This document shows positions 16,671-25,268 of a DNA stretch of 28,998 bases, piece by piece. The notes under the pieces were generated by a model. It made no database searches. It saw nothing but the letters and a program-made list of their open reading frames with translations, and had not been told where the DNA came from. The translations under genes and the position numbers were made by a program. Positions within the stretch are counted from its first letter, which is position 1, and the number at the start of each line of letters is the position of its first letter. The stretch comes from Prevotellaceae bacterium UBA3849 (GTDB taxonomy: Bacteria > Bacteroidota > Bacteroidia > Bacteroidales > Bacteroidaceae): NCBI GenBank assembly GCA_002392645.1, contig DGHL01000025.1, forward strand, positions 1-28,998, read 5' to 3'.

Positions 16671-19600
16671 TTAGAATGCTACGTTTAAGCCTACGATGAA
16701 CGTGCGTGGATGTGGATAGTAACCCATGTCAACGCCTGACACCCATGTGTGGTTGTTGCCACCATTGCTGTTGTATGCATCCTTGCCGTTATATGAACCA
16801 ATCTCCGGGTCCATTCCGTCGTACTTTGTAAGGGTAAAGAGGTTCTGAGCCTGTACGTAGAGACGAAGCCTTGAGATACCCTTCCATGCGATGAGACGCT
16901 TGAAGTCGTAGCCTATTGTGAGGTTCTGCAGACGGATGTAGTCGCCTGTGTGCAGGTAGAGGTCAGAGAACTGCCAGTTACCTACGTCACCGTATGTCAC
17001 GCGTGGCATTGTGTTAGATGTACCCTCACCGGTCCAACGGTTAAGTATTGCGCGGCTGTAGTTTGCCTGTGAAGAGTTAGCGTCGCGGTATGACTGTGCA
17101 ATCTTGAAGCCAGCGGCACCTGTGAAGTTCATAGAGAGATCAAAGCCTTTCCACTCGCATCCGAGGTTGAAGCCGAAGGTGTACTTTGGCATACCGTTGC
17201 CAAGGTCAACCTTATCGCTAGCGTTGATGGCACCGTCGTGGTTGATGTCAATATACTTAACGTCGCCAGGCTGCACATTTGACTGATATATACCGTTGCC
17301 AGCTGCAATCCAATCGTTGATTTCCTGCTGGTTCTGGAAGATGCCTGCGGTCTTGAAGCCCCAGAAATATCCGAGAGCGTGTCCATTCTCTGCACGGTAG
17401 TATTCCTCAGCGTTAGAGTATATCTGGTTAGTCATACCGTGTATGATTCCATCCTCAGTAGGGATGTTACCTACCTTGTTGTGGTTATATGAGAAGTTAG
17501 CACCGACATTATAGTGGAAGTCCTTACCTATGTTGTCGTTCCATACCAAGCCGATTTCGATACCCTTGTTCTTGATATCACCACCATTTACATACTTGGT
17601 GTTAGCACCGGCGGTAGCTCGCATTGGTGCCTCAATGAGCCAGTCCTTGGTGGTCTTGATATAATAGTCGAATGTAAGTGCCAGACGACTGTTGAGGAAA
17701 CGTGCGTCGATACCGAGGTCGAGCTGCTCTGATGTCTCCCACTTTAACTCGGGATTAGAAAGACCTGTAGGATAAGAACCAGTACTCCAACCAGTCTGAC
17801 CTCCGTCAGTGCCGAAGTTGTAATTCGCCTTGTCTGTACTTACGCGTGCTATGTAAAAGTATGCAGGGATGTTTGCGTTACCCACCTGTCCCCAGCTTGC
17901 GCGGAGTTTCAGGAAATCCATCCATGACTTAGTCTTTGCCATGAACTTCTCCTCAGAGATGGTCCAACCACCGCTGATTGATGGGAACCAACCAGTACGA
18001 TGTCCTTCCGCAAACTTAGAAGACTTGTCGGCACGCAGTGTAGCGTTGATCATATAGCGCTCCTTGTAGTTCCAGCCAAAACGCCAGAAGTAAGACATGC
18101 CGCGTGAGCTATCGTATGGTGCGCCATCTACGCGCTTGTTCTGTGTTCCCTCTGTTACTTTCAGGTATGCATGCTCCCAATCGTCAAAGCCGGAGATTAC
18201 TCCTGTGTTGTAACCACCTGAACTGTTGCCGTGGTAGCGTGACCACTCTGTACCGAAGAGGGCAGAGAAATCGTGTGACTCTCCTACCTTGAAGTCATAC
18301 TGCAGGGTGTTGGTCCATGTCATAGACAAACCATGGCCGTTGCTCTGTGATACCTGTGAGCTGGTGTTGCCACTCTGTGGTGTGAACTTATATATAGGAG
18401 TGTATGAACGATACTCTGACGTGCCATAATTGATGCCATAGACAGTCTTGAGTTTCAGTCCCTTCAGCGGCTCTATAATCATGTATGCGTTGGCATCGAG
18501 GGTACCACCCTGTGAACGGTTGAAGCGGTTAACCATCATGTTACCGTAAGGATTGCCGTCGTTTACGTTCCAGTTGCTGTCAACCGTACCGTTATAGTCG
18601 CCAAACATGTCATACACCGGTGTGAGTGGTGATGTAGAGAATGCTGAGCGCAGGTTGTTGTTCCAGATGTTACCTGTACCCATGCCGCGTGAGTCTTTCC
18701 ATGCGAAGCCCACGTGCTCACCCACGGTAACTATACCGTCATAAAGCTTGTGCTCTGAGTTGGCGCGGAAGTTATATCTCTTATAATATGAAACGTCAGA
18801 ACCTCCGATTACACCGTCCTGTCCTATGTAACCACCAGAGATGACGTATGTAGAAGTCTTTGAACCGCCTGTTACAGAAAGGTTGTGACTCGTTGTAAGC
18901 GCACCGTCGTTAATAGACTGCTCTATCCAGTCAGTGTCATAAATATTGCCGTTGGCATCATGGATAGAGTTCATTGAAGTCCAGTCGAATGGAGACAAGC
19001 CAGAGTTGAGAGCAGCCTCATCCATGATTGTCATGTACTCCTGAGCGTTGAGCATCTTGAACTTGCGTGGCACTGACTGCCAGCCTACATAGCCGTCATA
19101 GCTAATCTTACCTTTACCCTCCTTACCACTCTTGGTGGTCACGAGAATAACGCCGTTAGCACCCTGAGCACCATAGATGGCAGCCGAAGCCGCGTCCTTC
19201 AGTACGTCTATACGCTCGATGTCGGCAGGGTTGAGCAATGTAATGTCACCGCCTACACCATCTATAATATATAGAGGCTGTGCATTACCCACGGTACCGA
19301 GACCACGTATGTTCACGCTTACGTCGGCACCAGGCTGGCCAGAAACGGATGTGATATTCACACCTGGTGTCTGTCCTTGCAGAGCCTGCAGTGCGGTGGT
19401 GGCGTTCATCTTCATAATGTCGTCGCCCTTTACCTGAGTGGTAGCACCGGTGACGAGTTTCTTCTTCATAGTACCATAGCCGATGACTACGAGTTCGTCG
19501 AGCGACTGAGAGTCATCCTGCATGGTGATGTTCATGGTAGAAGAAGCCTTCAGAGTCTGTGTCTGGTAACCTATGTAGCTCACTACGAGAGTCGCACCTG

Positions 19601-19880
19601 GTGCGGCATCGAGAGAGAAGTTACCATCCATGTCTGTCACTGCACCCTGCTGAGTGCCTTTCACCTGAATGGATACACCGATAAGCGGTTCGCCGGTCTG
19701 GTCAACGACCTTACCCTGAACCTTTCTGCCCTGTGTCTGCGTCATCGCCTCGGGCGATGTAGCAAACATCTGGACGCATGGCGTACCTGCTGCCAGCATA
19801 GCCATTGCCATACCAGCGCAAAGGGATTTTGTTATCCCCCTTTTGCCGTCTGTGCGGTAAAGATGATTTGTTAAGTCCAT
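16671..19880 (-). CDS. susC: SusC/RagA-family TonB-dependent outer-membrane transporter
   Basis: A 1069-aa transporter that imports oligosaccharides into the periplasm using TonB energy. The leader is long (about 40 residues, hydrophobic core AMAMLAAGT). A carboxypeptidase-regulatory-like beta-sandwich (about 53-125; VQGKVVDQTGEPLIGVSI) precedes the TonB box (DELVVIGYG, 128-136). The plug (about 140-260) contains LQGQTPGVNI, VNIRGLGT and PLYIIDGV, and the rest is the 22-strand barrel ending in FIVGLNVAF with a terminal Phe. It is the first gene of the PUL operon, with a -7 box 66 bp upstream. Its energy would come from a TonB system such as the exbB-tonB cluster in the same window. Confidence 0.97.
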   Translation of the reverse strand: MDLTNHLYRTDGKRGITKSLCAGMAMAMLAAGTPCVQMFATSPEAMTQTQGRKVQGKVVDQTGEPLIGVSIQVKGTQQGAVTDMDGNFSLDAAPGATLVVSYIGYQTQTLKASSTMNITMQDDSQSLDELVVIGYGTMKKKLVTGATTQVKGDDIMKMNATTALQALQGQTPGVNITSVSGQPGADVSVNIRGLGTVGNAQPLYIIDGVGGDITLLNPADIERIDVLKDAASAAIYGAQGANGVILVTTKSGKEGKGKISYDGYVGWQSVPRKFKMLNAQEYMTIMDEAALNSGLSPFDWTSMNSIHDANGNIYDTDWIEQSINDGALTTSHNLSVTGGSKTSTYVISGGYIGQDGVIGGSDVSYYKRYNFRANSEHKLYDGIVTVGEHVGFAWKDSRGMGTGNIWNNNLRSAFSTSPLTPVYDMFGDYNGTVDSNWNVNDGNPYGNMMVNRFNRSQGGTLDANAYMIIEPLKGLKLKTVYGINYGTSEYRSYTPIYKFTPQSGNTSSQVSQSNGHGLSMTWTNTLQYDFKVGESHDFSALFGTEWSRYHGNSSGGYNTGVISGFDDWEHAYLKVTEGTQNKRVDGAPYDSSRGMSYFWRFGWNYKERYMINATLRADKSSKFAEGHRTGWFPSISGGWTISEEKFMAKTKSWMDFLKLRASWGQVGNANIPAYFYIARVSTDKANYNFGTDGGQTGWSTGSYPTGLSNPELKWETSEQLDLGIDARFLNSRLALTFDYYIKTTKDWLIEAPMRATAGANTKYVNGGDIKNKGIEIGLVWNDNIGKDFHYNVGANFSYNHNKVGNIPTEDGIIHGMTNQIYSNAEEYYRAENGHALGYFWGFKTAGIFQNQQEINDWIAAGNGIYQSNVQPGDVKYIDINHDGAINASDKVDLGNGMPKYTFGFNLGCEWKGFDLSMNFTGAAGFKIAQSYRDANSSQANYSRAILNRWTGEGTSNTMPRVTYGDVGNWQFSDLYLHTGDYIRLQNLTIGYDFKRLIAWKGISRLRLYVQAQNLFTLTKYDGMDPEIGSYNGKDAYNSNGGNNHTWVSGVDMGYYPHPRTFIVGLNVAF

Positions 19881-19945
19881 GTTGCTTAGTTTAGTTGTAT
19901 TGTTTGTTAGTTATTTGTTTAGTAGTTTGTTCGGATAACTGTGTG

Positions 19946-19953
19946 CAAAGTTA
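19946..19953 (-). promoter_or_regulatory. Promoter of the susC operon (-7 box) with A/C-rich leader
   Basis: TAACTTTG on the minus strand matches TAnnTTTG. No -33 TTTG lies 19-21 bases further upstream, which fits a promoter needing an activator such as the HTCS. The transcript leader from about 19940 to 19881 is nearly free of G and U-rich pairing partners (for example ACTAAACAAATAACTAAC). The octamer TTACGACA (20017-20024), 63 bases upstream of the box, also occurs upstream of GH106. The remaining part of 19881-20050 shows nothing else. Confidence 0.55.
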
Positions 19954-20050
19954 GTTTTTTTTATATTATAGCATGTCCTTTTTTGTTTCTTTTTAGGTCT
20001 CGTTTTGTTTCCCGAATGTCGTAAATGATAGATGTATAGTGTTTTTCATA

Positions 20051-20090
20051 CATTAAGACATATCTTAGAGGTGTAAGATATGTCTTAATG
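20051..20090 (-). terminator. 17-bp perfect hairpin at the end of the HAD gene
   Basis: 20051-20067 pairs perfectly with 20074-20090 (CATTAAGACATATCTTA against its complement) around a 6-base loop. The stop codon (20065-20067) and last codons of the HAD gene lie inside the stem. A-rich rather than T-rich sequence follows on the minus strand, so it may stabilise the 3' end or block readthrough into susC rather than act as a classic intrinsic terminator. Confidence 0.6.
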
Positions 20091-20880
20091 CTACTGCCAC
20101 GCCATCGTCTTCATTTGATGTCGTGACGTGTTTGCTGACGGCTTTTATCGCGTCTTCTGCATTGCCCATGGCTACTCCTATGCCTGCCGTCTGTAGCATG
20201 GTGATGTCGTTGTAACTGTCACCGAATGCCATTGCATTTTTTGTGGTGAGATTGAGCGACGTGAGTATGTCTGCCAATGCGGTACCCTTGTCTATGTCGT
20301 TAGGAAGGCACTCGATGAAGTAGGGCGTGGAACGGCAGATGTGCATCTTTCCTTTAAGGTCTTTTGCCATGCGTTGCTCCCACTCGGGTATATCACTTGG
20401 CGGTCCGACCATCAGGCATTTGTTGAGCGGACGGGGAGTGTCTGCTATGAAATTATCGACGGCTATGATTTCCATTTTATTGTTGCGTGAAGACTGCCTG
20501 ACGTATTGGTCGTCTGCATGCTCGGTGTAGATGTTACAACCGTGGTAGGTCATCAGAGTTAGTCCGGACAGCTTTTGGTAATCATATAGAATAGGTAGGC
20601 ACTCCTCGTCAAGTTTCCTTTCAACGAGTACCTTGCCTGTGCTGCATTCCTCCACATGTCCGCCATTGTAGCACATCAGTATGCCGCCATGCTCTGACAT
20701 GTGCAGTTGGTCTGCCAGTGGACGCATGCCATAGGGAGGTCTGCCAGAGGCCAGGCATAGCCTGATGCCTTGCTGTTGTGCTTTCATCAGGGTGTTGTAT
20801 GTCAGTGGCGTTATTTCCTTGCGTTCGTTAGTCAGTGTGCCGTCAAGGTCAAGGGCGATGAGGCGTATGTCGTGCTCCAT
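20065..20880 (-). CDS. Cof-type HAD-superfamily phosphatase
   Basis: A 271-aa cytoplasmic hydrolase of the Cof/YbiV type, expected to dephosphorylate small phosphorylated metabolites such as sugar phosphates or flavin nucleotides. HAD motif I is DLDGT (nucleophile Asp11, Asp13), motif II is the Ser in LASGRP, motif III is Lys198 (DIDKGTAL) and motif IV is GDSYND (Asp221, Asp225). A large C2-type cap (about 85-190) lies between motifs II and III. Length and motifs are complete. The gene stands alone, bounded upstream by the terminator of the Ton cluster and downstream by a hairpin. A possible promoter (TTTTTG 20918-20923, imperfect TAACATTTG 20888-20896) would share bases with that terminator and give a nearly leaderless mRNA. 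The physiological substrate is not predictable. Confidence 0.9.
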   Translation of the reverse strand: MEHDIRLIALDLDGTLTNERKEITPLTYNTLMKAQQQGIRLCLASGRPPYGMRPLADQLHMSEHGGILMCYNGGHVEECSTGKVLVERKLDEECLPILYDYQKLSGLTLMTYHGCNIYTEHADDQYVRQSSRNNKMEIIAVDNFIADTPRPLNKCLMVGPPSDIPEWEQRMAKDLKGKMHICRSTPYFIECLPNDIDKGTALADILTSLNLTTKNAMAFGDSYNDITMLQTAGIGVAMGNAEDAIKAVSKHVTTSNEDDGVAVALRHILHL

Positions 20881-20918
20881 GTTCTGACAAATGTTAGGGT
20901 AGGGGATTGGTTGAAGGC

Positions 20919-20968
20919 AAAAAGCGTCCCCTGCATTATACCGATGAATTAGGTATGCAGGGGACGCT
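20919..20968 (-). terminator. Intrinsic terminator of the exbB-TPR cluster
   Basis: On the minus strand AGCGTCCCCTGCAT (20955-20968) pairs with ATGCAGGGGACGCT (20923-20936): a 14-bp GC-rich stem with an 18-base loop, followed at once by TTTTT (20919-20923). It lies 32 bp after the TPR gene stop codon and is the best-formed terminator in the window. Confidence 0.9.
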
Positions 20969-21000
20969 GGTATGTTTTGTATATGTTTTACATTTATATA

Positions 21001-22440
21001 TTACTTGCCCAACAGAGCCTTCACGTTAGGATTCTCTGGGTCGATCTCTGCAACCTTTGCTGCTATCTCCTTTGCCTTTGCAAGGTCGTCCATGCAGTGA
21101 GCATAGTAAGCTATTGCAGCGTTGTATGCATTGATCAGCATCTTTGTCTCGCCTTCAGAGCGATCGCTCTTAGCACCGAGAATCTCTGTGAAAGAGATGT
21201 AGTGTGGACCTGCAAGCTTCAGCTGCTCAACCTGAGAGAGAGGCAGTGAGAATGGAAGCTGTGCACGCTTCATAGCTACGTATGCTGCGTTGTCAGGATA
21301 TGTGCTTACAAGTTGAGCATAGAGTGCATCGGCCTTCTCGTATGCAGCCTTCTTAACGTCGGCAGCAGACTTCTCGTCTGCCAACTGGTCTGCATAGAGC
21401 ATAACGAGCAACTCATCAAGAGAGAATGACTTCTGTGGCTGTGCCTTGAGATACTTGTCAAGGTATTCACCTGCCTTCTCATAGTCAGAGAGAGCCTTGT
21501 AGCAGTCTGAGATGTTCTTGTCTGCCTCCATGCGTGATGCTTCATCGCAATCCTGCTGCTTCTGCAGATTCTGGTATGCTGCGATAGCATCCTGATGCTT
21601 GCCTGCAGCCTTCAGTGCCTTTGCAAAGTATGTAAGGTCATAGACAGAGGTCTTGAGAGAGTCTGATGCATTGAAAAGCTTGTCGGCTGCCTCGATAGCC
21701 TTGTCGTACTCCTTCTTGTCGGTGTAGTTGAACATCATCAAACGGTTGAATGATGCGTTGCGTGGGAACATGTTGTGTCCCTCGGTTGCAACCTTAAGGG
21801 ATTTGTCATAGTTCTTAGCCAGGAAGAGGTTTGTTGCATAGTCAGAAATCTGATAGTCTTTCATCTGGCTGAGCTGCACCTTGTCATAATACTCAATAGC
21901 CTTTGCCATCTTACCTGCACCTGAGTAAATCTCTGCTGCGATAAGGTCAACAGGGTAGTCAGGACGCTGAGCGCGAAGGTTCTCAAGTGTCTGAACAGCA
22001 CCATTAGGATCTGTCTTGCTCATAATCTGGGCATAGCGACGATATCCATCAGGATTCTGTGGGTCGAAATATATAGCCTGCTGGAACTGTGCTGCTGCCT
22101 CACCACCATCGTCTTCGCTGACTGCGATGTTGCCGAGCAGTACGAACGGAGTAGCTGTAGGCTGAGTCTTCTTGTTTGAAACCAGGTTGGCAGCCTGCTG
22201 CGCATAGAGCTTTGCATTTGCATAGTCCTTGACAGCAAGGTAAGCCTTACCGATACTAACTAAGGCATTTACATCCTTCTTGTTCTGTTTTGCGATGGCA
22301 GCTACCTGCTTATTTGCATCAGGAGCACCGGCCTTGATGATTGCAGCAACCTGCTCCTGAATTGCATCCTGCTGCTGAGCCATTGCTGGAGCAGCGACAA
22401 CAGTCATCAGTGCTCCAATTATCATATTACGCATTTTCAT
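21001..22440 (-). CDS. Periplasmic tetratricopeptide-repeat protein
   Basis: A 479-aa exported protein. A signal peptide (1-21, ending PAMA before QQQDA) is followed by tandem TPR-like helix pairs over about residues 35-440, seen as repeated AKLYAQQA, AAAQFQQAIYFDPQNPDGY, AIEYYDKV and YEKAGEYLDKYLKAQP patterns. There is no catalytic domain, so it is likely a scaffold or assembly factor in the periplasm. It is the last gene of the Ton cluster, 229 bp after the PstS-like gene. Its leader shares a 15-bp element with the exbB leader, which suggests a regulatory link. A TPR gene in this place is common in Bacteroidota, but its role is not known. Confidence 0.85.
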   Translation of the reverse strand: MKMRNMIIGALMTVVAAPAMAQQQDAIQEQVAAIIKAGAPDANKQVAAIAKQNKKDVNALVSIGKAYLAVKDYANAKLYAQQAANLVSNKKTQPTATPFVLLGNIAVSEDDGGEAAAQFQQAIYFDPQNPDGYRRYAQIMSKTDPNGAVQTLENLRAQRPDYPVDLIAAEIYSGAGKMAKAIEYYDKVQLSQMKDYQISDYATNLFLAKNYDKSLKVATEGHNMFPRNASFNRLMMFNYTDKKEYDKAIEAADKLFNASDSLKTSVYDLTYFAKALKAAGKHQDAIAAYQNLQKQQDCDEASRMEADKNISDCYKALSDYEKAGEYLDKYLKAQPQKSFSLDELLVMLYADQLADEKSAADVKKAAYEKADALYAQLVSTYPDNAAYVAMKRAQLPFSLPLSQVEQLKLAGPHYISFTEILGAKSDRSEGETKMLINAYNAAIAYYAHCMDDLAKAKEIAAKVAEIDPENPNVKALLGK

Positions 22441-22453
22441 AGTCTTAATAATT

Positions 22454-22468
22454 TTAATTAGTGAATAA
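22454..22468 (-). promoter_or_regulatory. 15-bp leader element shared by the TPR and exbB genes
   Basis: TTATTCACTAATTAA on the minus strand, 14 bases upstream of the TPR ATG. The same 15 bases are at 26774-26788, 29 bases upstream of the exbB ATG. Both leaders continue with AAAATT, TAA and ACTATG elements. No convincing -7 box is visible elsewhere in 22441-22669, which is AT-rich and holds no gene. Confidence 0.5.
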
Positions 22469-22669
22469 TATTATTTATAGTTCGTTAAGTATATTCAGTT
22501 TGTTTATAAAGTTTTTTGTTGGTTGTCTCTATCTTCTTGACGTGAAAACTTTTTAATAGTTTAAAGTTTTTGCATAATTTTTCATTCGACGTCAATTCAA
22601 TATTCGATAACCAATAAATGTCAGTCAGTAATTAATGATTAATCCTCATCAACGTAAAAACCTTAGCGC

Positions 22670-23632
22670 CTACTCCTTATTAATATGGACGCTTCTGAAG
22701 GTTATATTGCCGTATGCCGGTAATAGTCCAGCCTTCAGCACTACCATCTGTCCTTCGTTCTGAGAGATGATAAAGTTCTTGAATCCAGTTGGCAGGCCAT
22801 GGGCATTAGTATCATTGAGCAGTATGTACAATGTACGTGTAAATGGATAGCTGCCGTTATAGAAGTAGTATTGGTAAGGCTTATATGAATTCTTATTGTT
22901 AGCTACATCTACAGATGAAACCGCCATAGGTCTGATGCCACGTCTGAAGGTGAGGTTCGTAGTGTCGCGTCGGTCATTGAGCCAGTTACTTCCTATCAGT
23001 CCGATAGCCTCCTTGTGCTTTTCTACGTAATCTACTACTTCTGAGGTAGAATCTACGGCGAATGCACCAGGAGCAGTAATAGGCTTACCGCCGAGAATAC
23101 TGTCCTCCACGTAGTGAACTGTTGATGATTTCTTGTTATCAAAAACGATAGAGATTTCTCCAAGTTTTGAACCAGGGTATATCTCATCCCATCTTTTTAC
23201 TTCGCCTTTAAGTATGCGGCGTATATCTTTTACACTGATACAAGAGTCAGTGTTTTGAGAGTTCTGTACAAATGCTAAGCCGTCGTATGCCATGCGAATG
23301 CTTAGTGGAAACTGCTTTTGAGCTTTGAGATATTCAAGCTCGTTTGCTTTATAGTCACGTGTGGTAATGACAAGCCACAATGAATCCTTCATGAGAAGGT
23401 CTATTGCTTCTGACTCATTTGTATATATAGGAGTCAGTTTGGCTTGTGGATATTTGAACTCGAAGAGCTCACGTATCTCTTCTATAATAGGACTGAAACT
23501 TGCATCAGCGGCAAACTGTATAGAGCCGGATGTGAAAGTGTCCGTACGTCCGCTTTTGTTCTCACTTGCACATGATGTGATAAAAGCGGCTATTGCTATT
23601 GTTAAGAATAAGTTAGTTAATGCTCTTTTCAT
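22670..23632 (-). CDS. PstS-like periplasmic substrate-binding lipoprotein
   Basis: A 320-aa lipoprotein (Cys21 in FITSC) of the PstS-like phosphate-binding fold. Recognisable stretches are GSIQFAADASFSPIIEEI at the start of the mature domain, ISVKDIRRILKGEVKRWDEI in the middle (a hallmark of PstS-like proteins) and a final KNFIISQNEGQMVVLKAGLLP. Length is typical. No pstA, pstB or pstC gene is nearby. The gene lies 88 bp after tonB, separated by a 20-bp hairpin, so it may be a cluster component with a different ligand or a structural role instead of an ABC-importer partner. Phosphate binding is inferred from the fold only. Confidence 0.85.
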   Translation of the reverse strand: MKRALTNLFLTIAIAAFITSCASENKSGRTDTFTSGSIQFAADASFSPIIEEIRELFEFKYPQAKLTPIYTNESEAIDLLMKDSLWLVITTRDYKANELEYLKAQKQFPLSIRMAYDGLAFVQNSQNTDSCISVKDIRRILKGEVKRWDEIYPGSKLGEISIVFDNKKSSTVHYVEDSILGGKPITAPGAFAVDSTSEVVDYVEKHKEAIGLIGSNWLNDRRDTTNLTFRRGIRPMAVSSVDVANNKNSYKPYQYYFYNGSYPFTRTLYILLNDTNAHGLPTGFKNFIISQNEGQMVVLKAGLLPAYGNITFRSVHINKE

Positions 23633-23647
23633 TTTTTTATTTCAAAT

Positions 23648-23698
23648 AATTAAGGAGTTAAGTGGTAAAGTTGCCTATACCACCTTAACTCCTTAATT
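23648..23698 (-). repeat. Intercistronic hairpin between tonB and the PstS-like gene
   Basis: 23648-23667 (AATTAAGGAGTTAAGTGGTA) pairs with 23678-23698 over 20 bp with a single bulged C; the loop is 10 bases. It follows the tonB stop by 22 bp and ends 15 bp before the next ATG. No T-run follows, so partial termination or mRNA processing that alters the ratio of upstream to downstream genes is more likely than full termination. Confidence 0.65.
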
Positions 23699-23720
23699 GT
23701 ATAATTATGATACTATCATC

Positions 23721-24563
23721 TTATGACAGGCGGAATGTTACAGGCAGTGTATAACGTACTGTAACGGACTGACCATTCTGCTTACCAGGAATCCACCTAG
23801 GCATGTTCTTAACCACGCGAACGGCTTCCTTGTCGAGTGATGGGTCAACCGACTTAACCACATGTACATTAGAGATGCTGCCATCCTTGCCTACCACGAA
23901 CTGTACAACTACACGTCCCTGAATACCGTTTTCCTCGGCAATTACAGGATACTTGATGTTGCTGTTCAGGTAATTCATAAGTGCACCCTGACCACCTGGG
24001 AAAGAAGGCATCTGCTCAACAACGTCGAACACTTTGTTTTCTTCCTCCTTTGGCTTAACAGGCTCTGTAGCGATGACCTCCTTGGCTTTCAATACCTCTC
24101 CGGCTTCATCGTTACCCTTAACGTCGAATGCACCGATAGCAGTGTTAGTGCTCAGAATTTCATCCTGAGACTTCATCATATCCTCAGGGCGTACCTCATT
24201 GTCTTTCTTGATGACAGGAGCGGTGAACTTGATAGAGCTCTTAACCTTCTCTACCACTTTCTCCACGTTCTCTTGCTTGACAATATCCTTACGCTTTACC
24301 TCAGGCTCTTTCTTCTGCTGCTGCTCGAGTTTTGTCATCTCCATGGCTTCCTGCAAAGCAATTCTCTGCTTTTCTCGCTCATCCGCAATATTCTTGAGGG
24401 TGAGACCTATCTGACATGCGATGGCAAGCAAGATAACAGCAATGATAGCAATGAGATTACGCTTGCCAGTACCCTTACGCAAGGCGTAGGCACCGTAAGC
24501 CTGGTTGCGGTTCTCAAATACGAGATCGGTCCACGAACCAGATATAAGATCTATTTTTGCCAT
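23721..24563 (-). CDS. tonB: TonB energy transducer
   Basis: A 280-aa TonB-family protein that carries energy from the ExbB/ExbD motor in the inner membrane to outer-membrane transporters such as SusC. The cytoplasmic N-terminus (LVFENRNQAYGAYALRKG) is typical of Bacteroidota TonB, followed by one membrane helix (about 37-55). A charged, Lys/Glu-rich periplasmic spacer (about 56-185) replaces the Pro-rich spacer of enterobacteria. The C-terminal TonB domain (about 190-280) has MPSFPGGQGALMNYL, NIKYPVIAEENGIQGRVVV and MPRWIPGKQNGQSV. It lies 57 bp after the second exbD gene. Confidence 0.95.
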   Translation of the reverse strand: MAKIDLISGSWTDLVFENRNQAYGAYALRKGTGKRNLIAIIAVILLAIACQIGLTLKNIADEREKQRIALQEAMEMTKLEQQQKKEPEVKRKDIVKQENVEKVVEKVKSSIKFTAPVIKKDNEVRPEDMMKSQDEILSTNTAIGAFDVKGNDEAGEVLKAKEVIATEPVKPKEEENKVFDVVEQMPSFPGGQGALMNYLNSNIKYPVIAEENGIQGRVVVQFVVGKDGSISNVHVVKSVDPSLDKEAVRVVKNMPRWIPGKQNGQSVTVRYTLPVTFRLS

Positions 24564-24620
24564 TTTTGTTAATCTTTTTTAGTTGTTAATAACTTGTCAT
24601 TGAATATAAGGACATCAGGA

Positions 24621-25265
24621 TTACTTCACACCCTTCTTGTCAAGGAGCTTCTTATCCTGGTCGTTAATCTTATCAATGACGTACTTACCAATGCTGCACA
24701 ATTGCATTTCGTCGAGAGCATCAACCACGTTCTTGTAGCTAGAAGAATCTGTAGCCTTGATAATGATAGTCATGGTCTCAATCTTCTTACCATCTGGCAA
24801 ATTACCGGCCTTCAACTTAGAAAGTTCCTTAGAATAGACAGAGTCTGCCATATTCTCTTTCACTTTTTTGTCGTCAAGTGCTACCTTAGCCTTCATTATC
24901 TGCAACACTGGCTGTGTGCCATCTTCAGTTACGTGGGTCTGAAGGACTTTACGTATACCGTCTTTACCCCATGTGGTCTCTTTCAGACATGTTGGATCGT
25001 CGTACTTTGGAATACCAGCTACGTAGTAGATCTTGTCGTTTGCAGCCACATAGATTGTGATGGTGTAAGATTCTTTCGTCACTGTCTTTTCAGTATCATC
25101 AATCTTGTCATCGTTTGATGGCATAGAGAGCTCCATTGACTGAGGCTTTGCCAACGATGTACAGAGCATGAAGAAGGTGATAAGAAGCATCATCATATCA
25201 ACCATAGGTGTGAAGTCCACACGGGTATTCGCTTTCTTTTGCTTACTTGTTGATTTCTTTGCCAT
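24621..25265 (-). CDS. exbD: ExbD-type motor protein (second copy)
   Basis: A 214-aa ExbD/TolR-family protein. A short basic cytoplasmic tail is followed by the single membrane helix DFTPMVDMMMLLITFFMLCTS, with the proton-carrying Asp23. The periplasmic domain is about 170 residues, longer than enterobacterial ExbD (about 140 aa in total), with a Lys-rich middle and IIIKATDSSSYKNVVDALDEM near the C-terminus. It begins 3 bp after the stop of the preceding exbD, so the two are translated together. Paired, different ExbD subunits are usual in Bacteroidota TonB clusters. Confidence 0.93.
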   Translation of the reverse strand: MAKKSTSKQKKANTRVDFTPMVDMMMLLITFFMLCTSLAKPQSMELSMPSNDDKIDDTEKTVTKESYTITIYVAANDKIYYVAGIPKYDDPTCLKETTWGKDGIRKVLQTHVTEDGTQPVLQIMKAKVALDDKKVKENMADSVYSKELSKLKAGNLPDGKKIETMTIIIKATDSSSYKNVVDALDEMQLCSIGKYVIDKINDQDKKLLDKKGVK

Positions 25266-25268
25266 TCT

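Noticed and set aside
22441..22669. Small gene or RNA in the gap upstream of the TPR gene
   Set aside because: The stretch is AT-rich, has no open frame of substance and no stable structure; only the shared leader element stands out.
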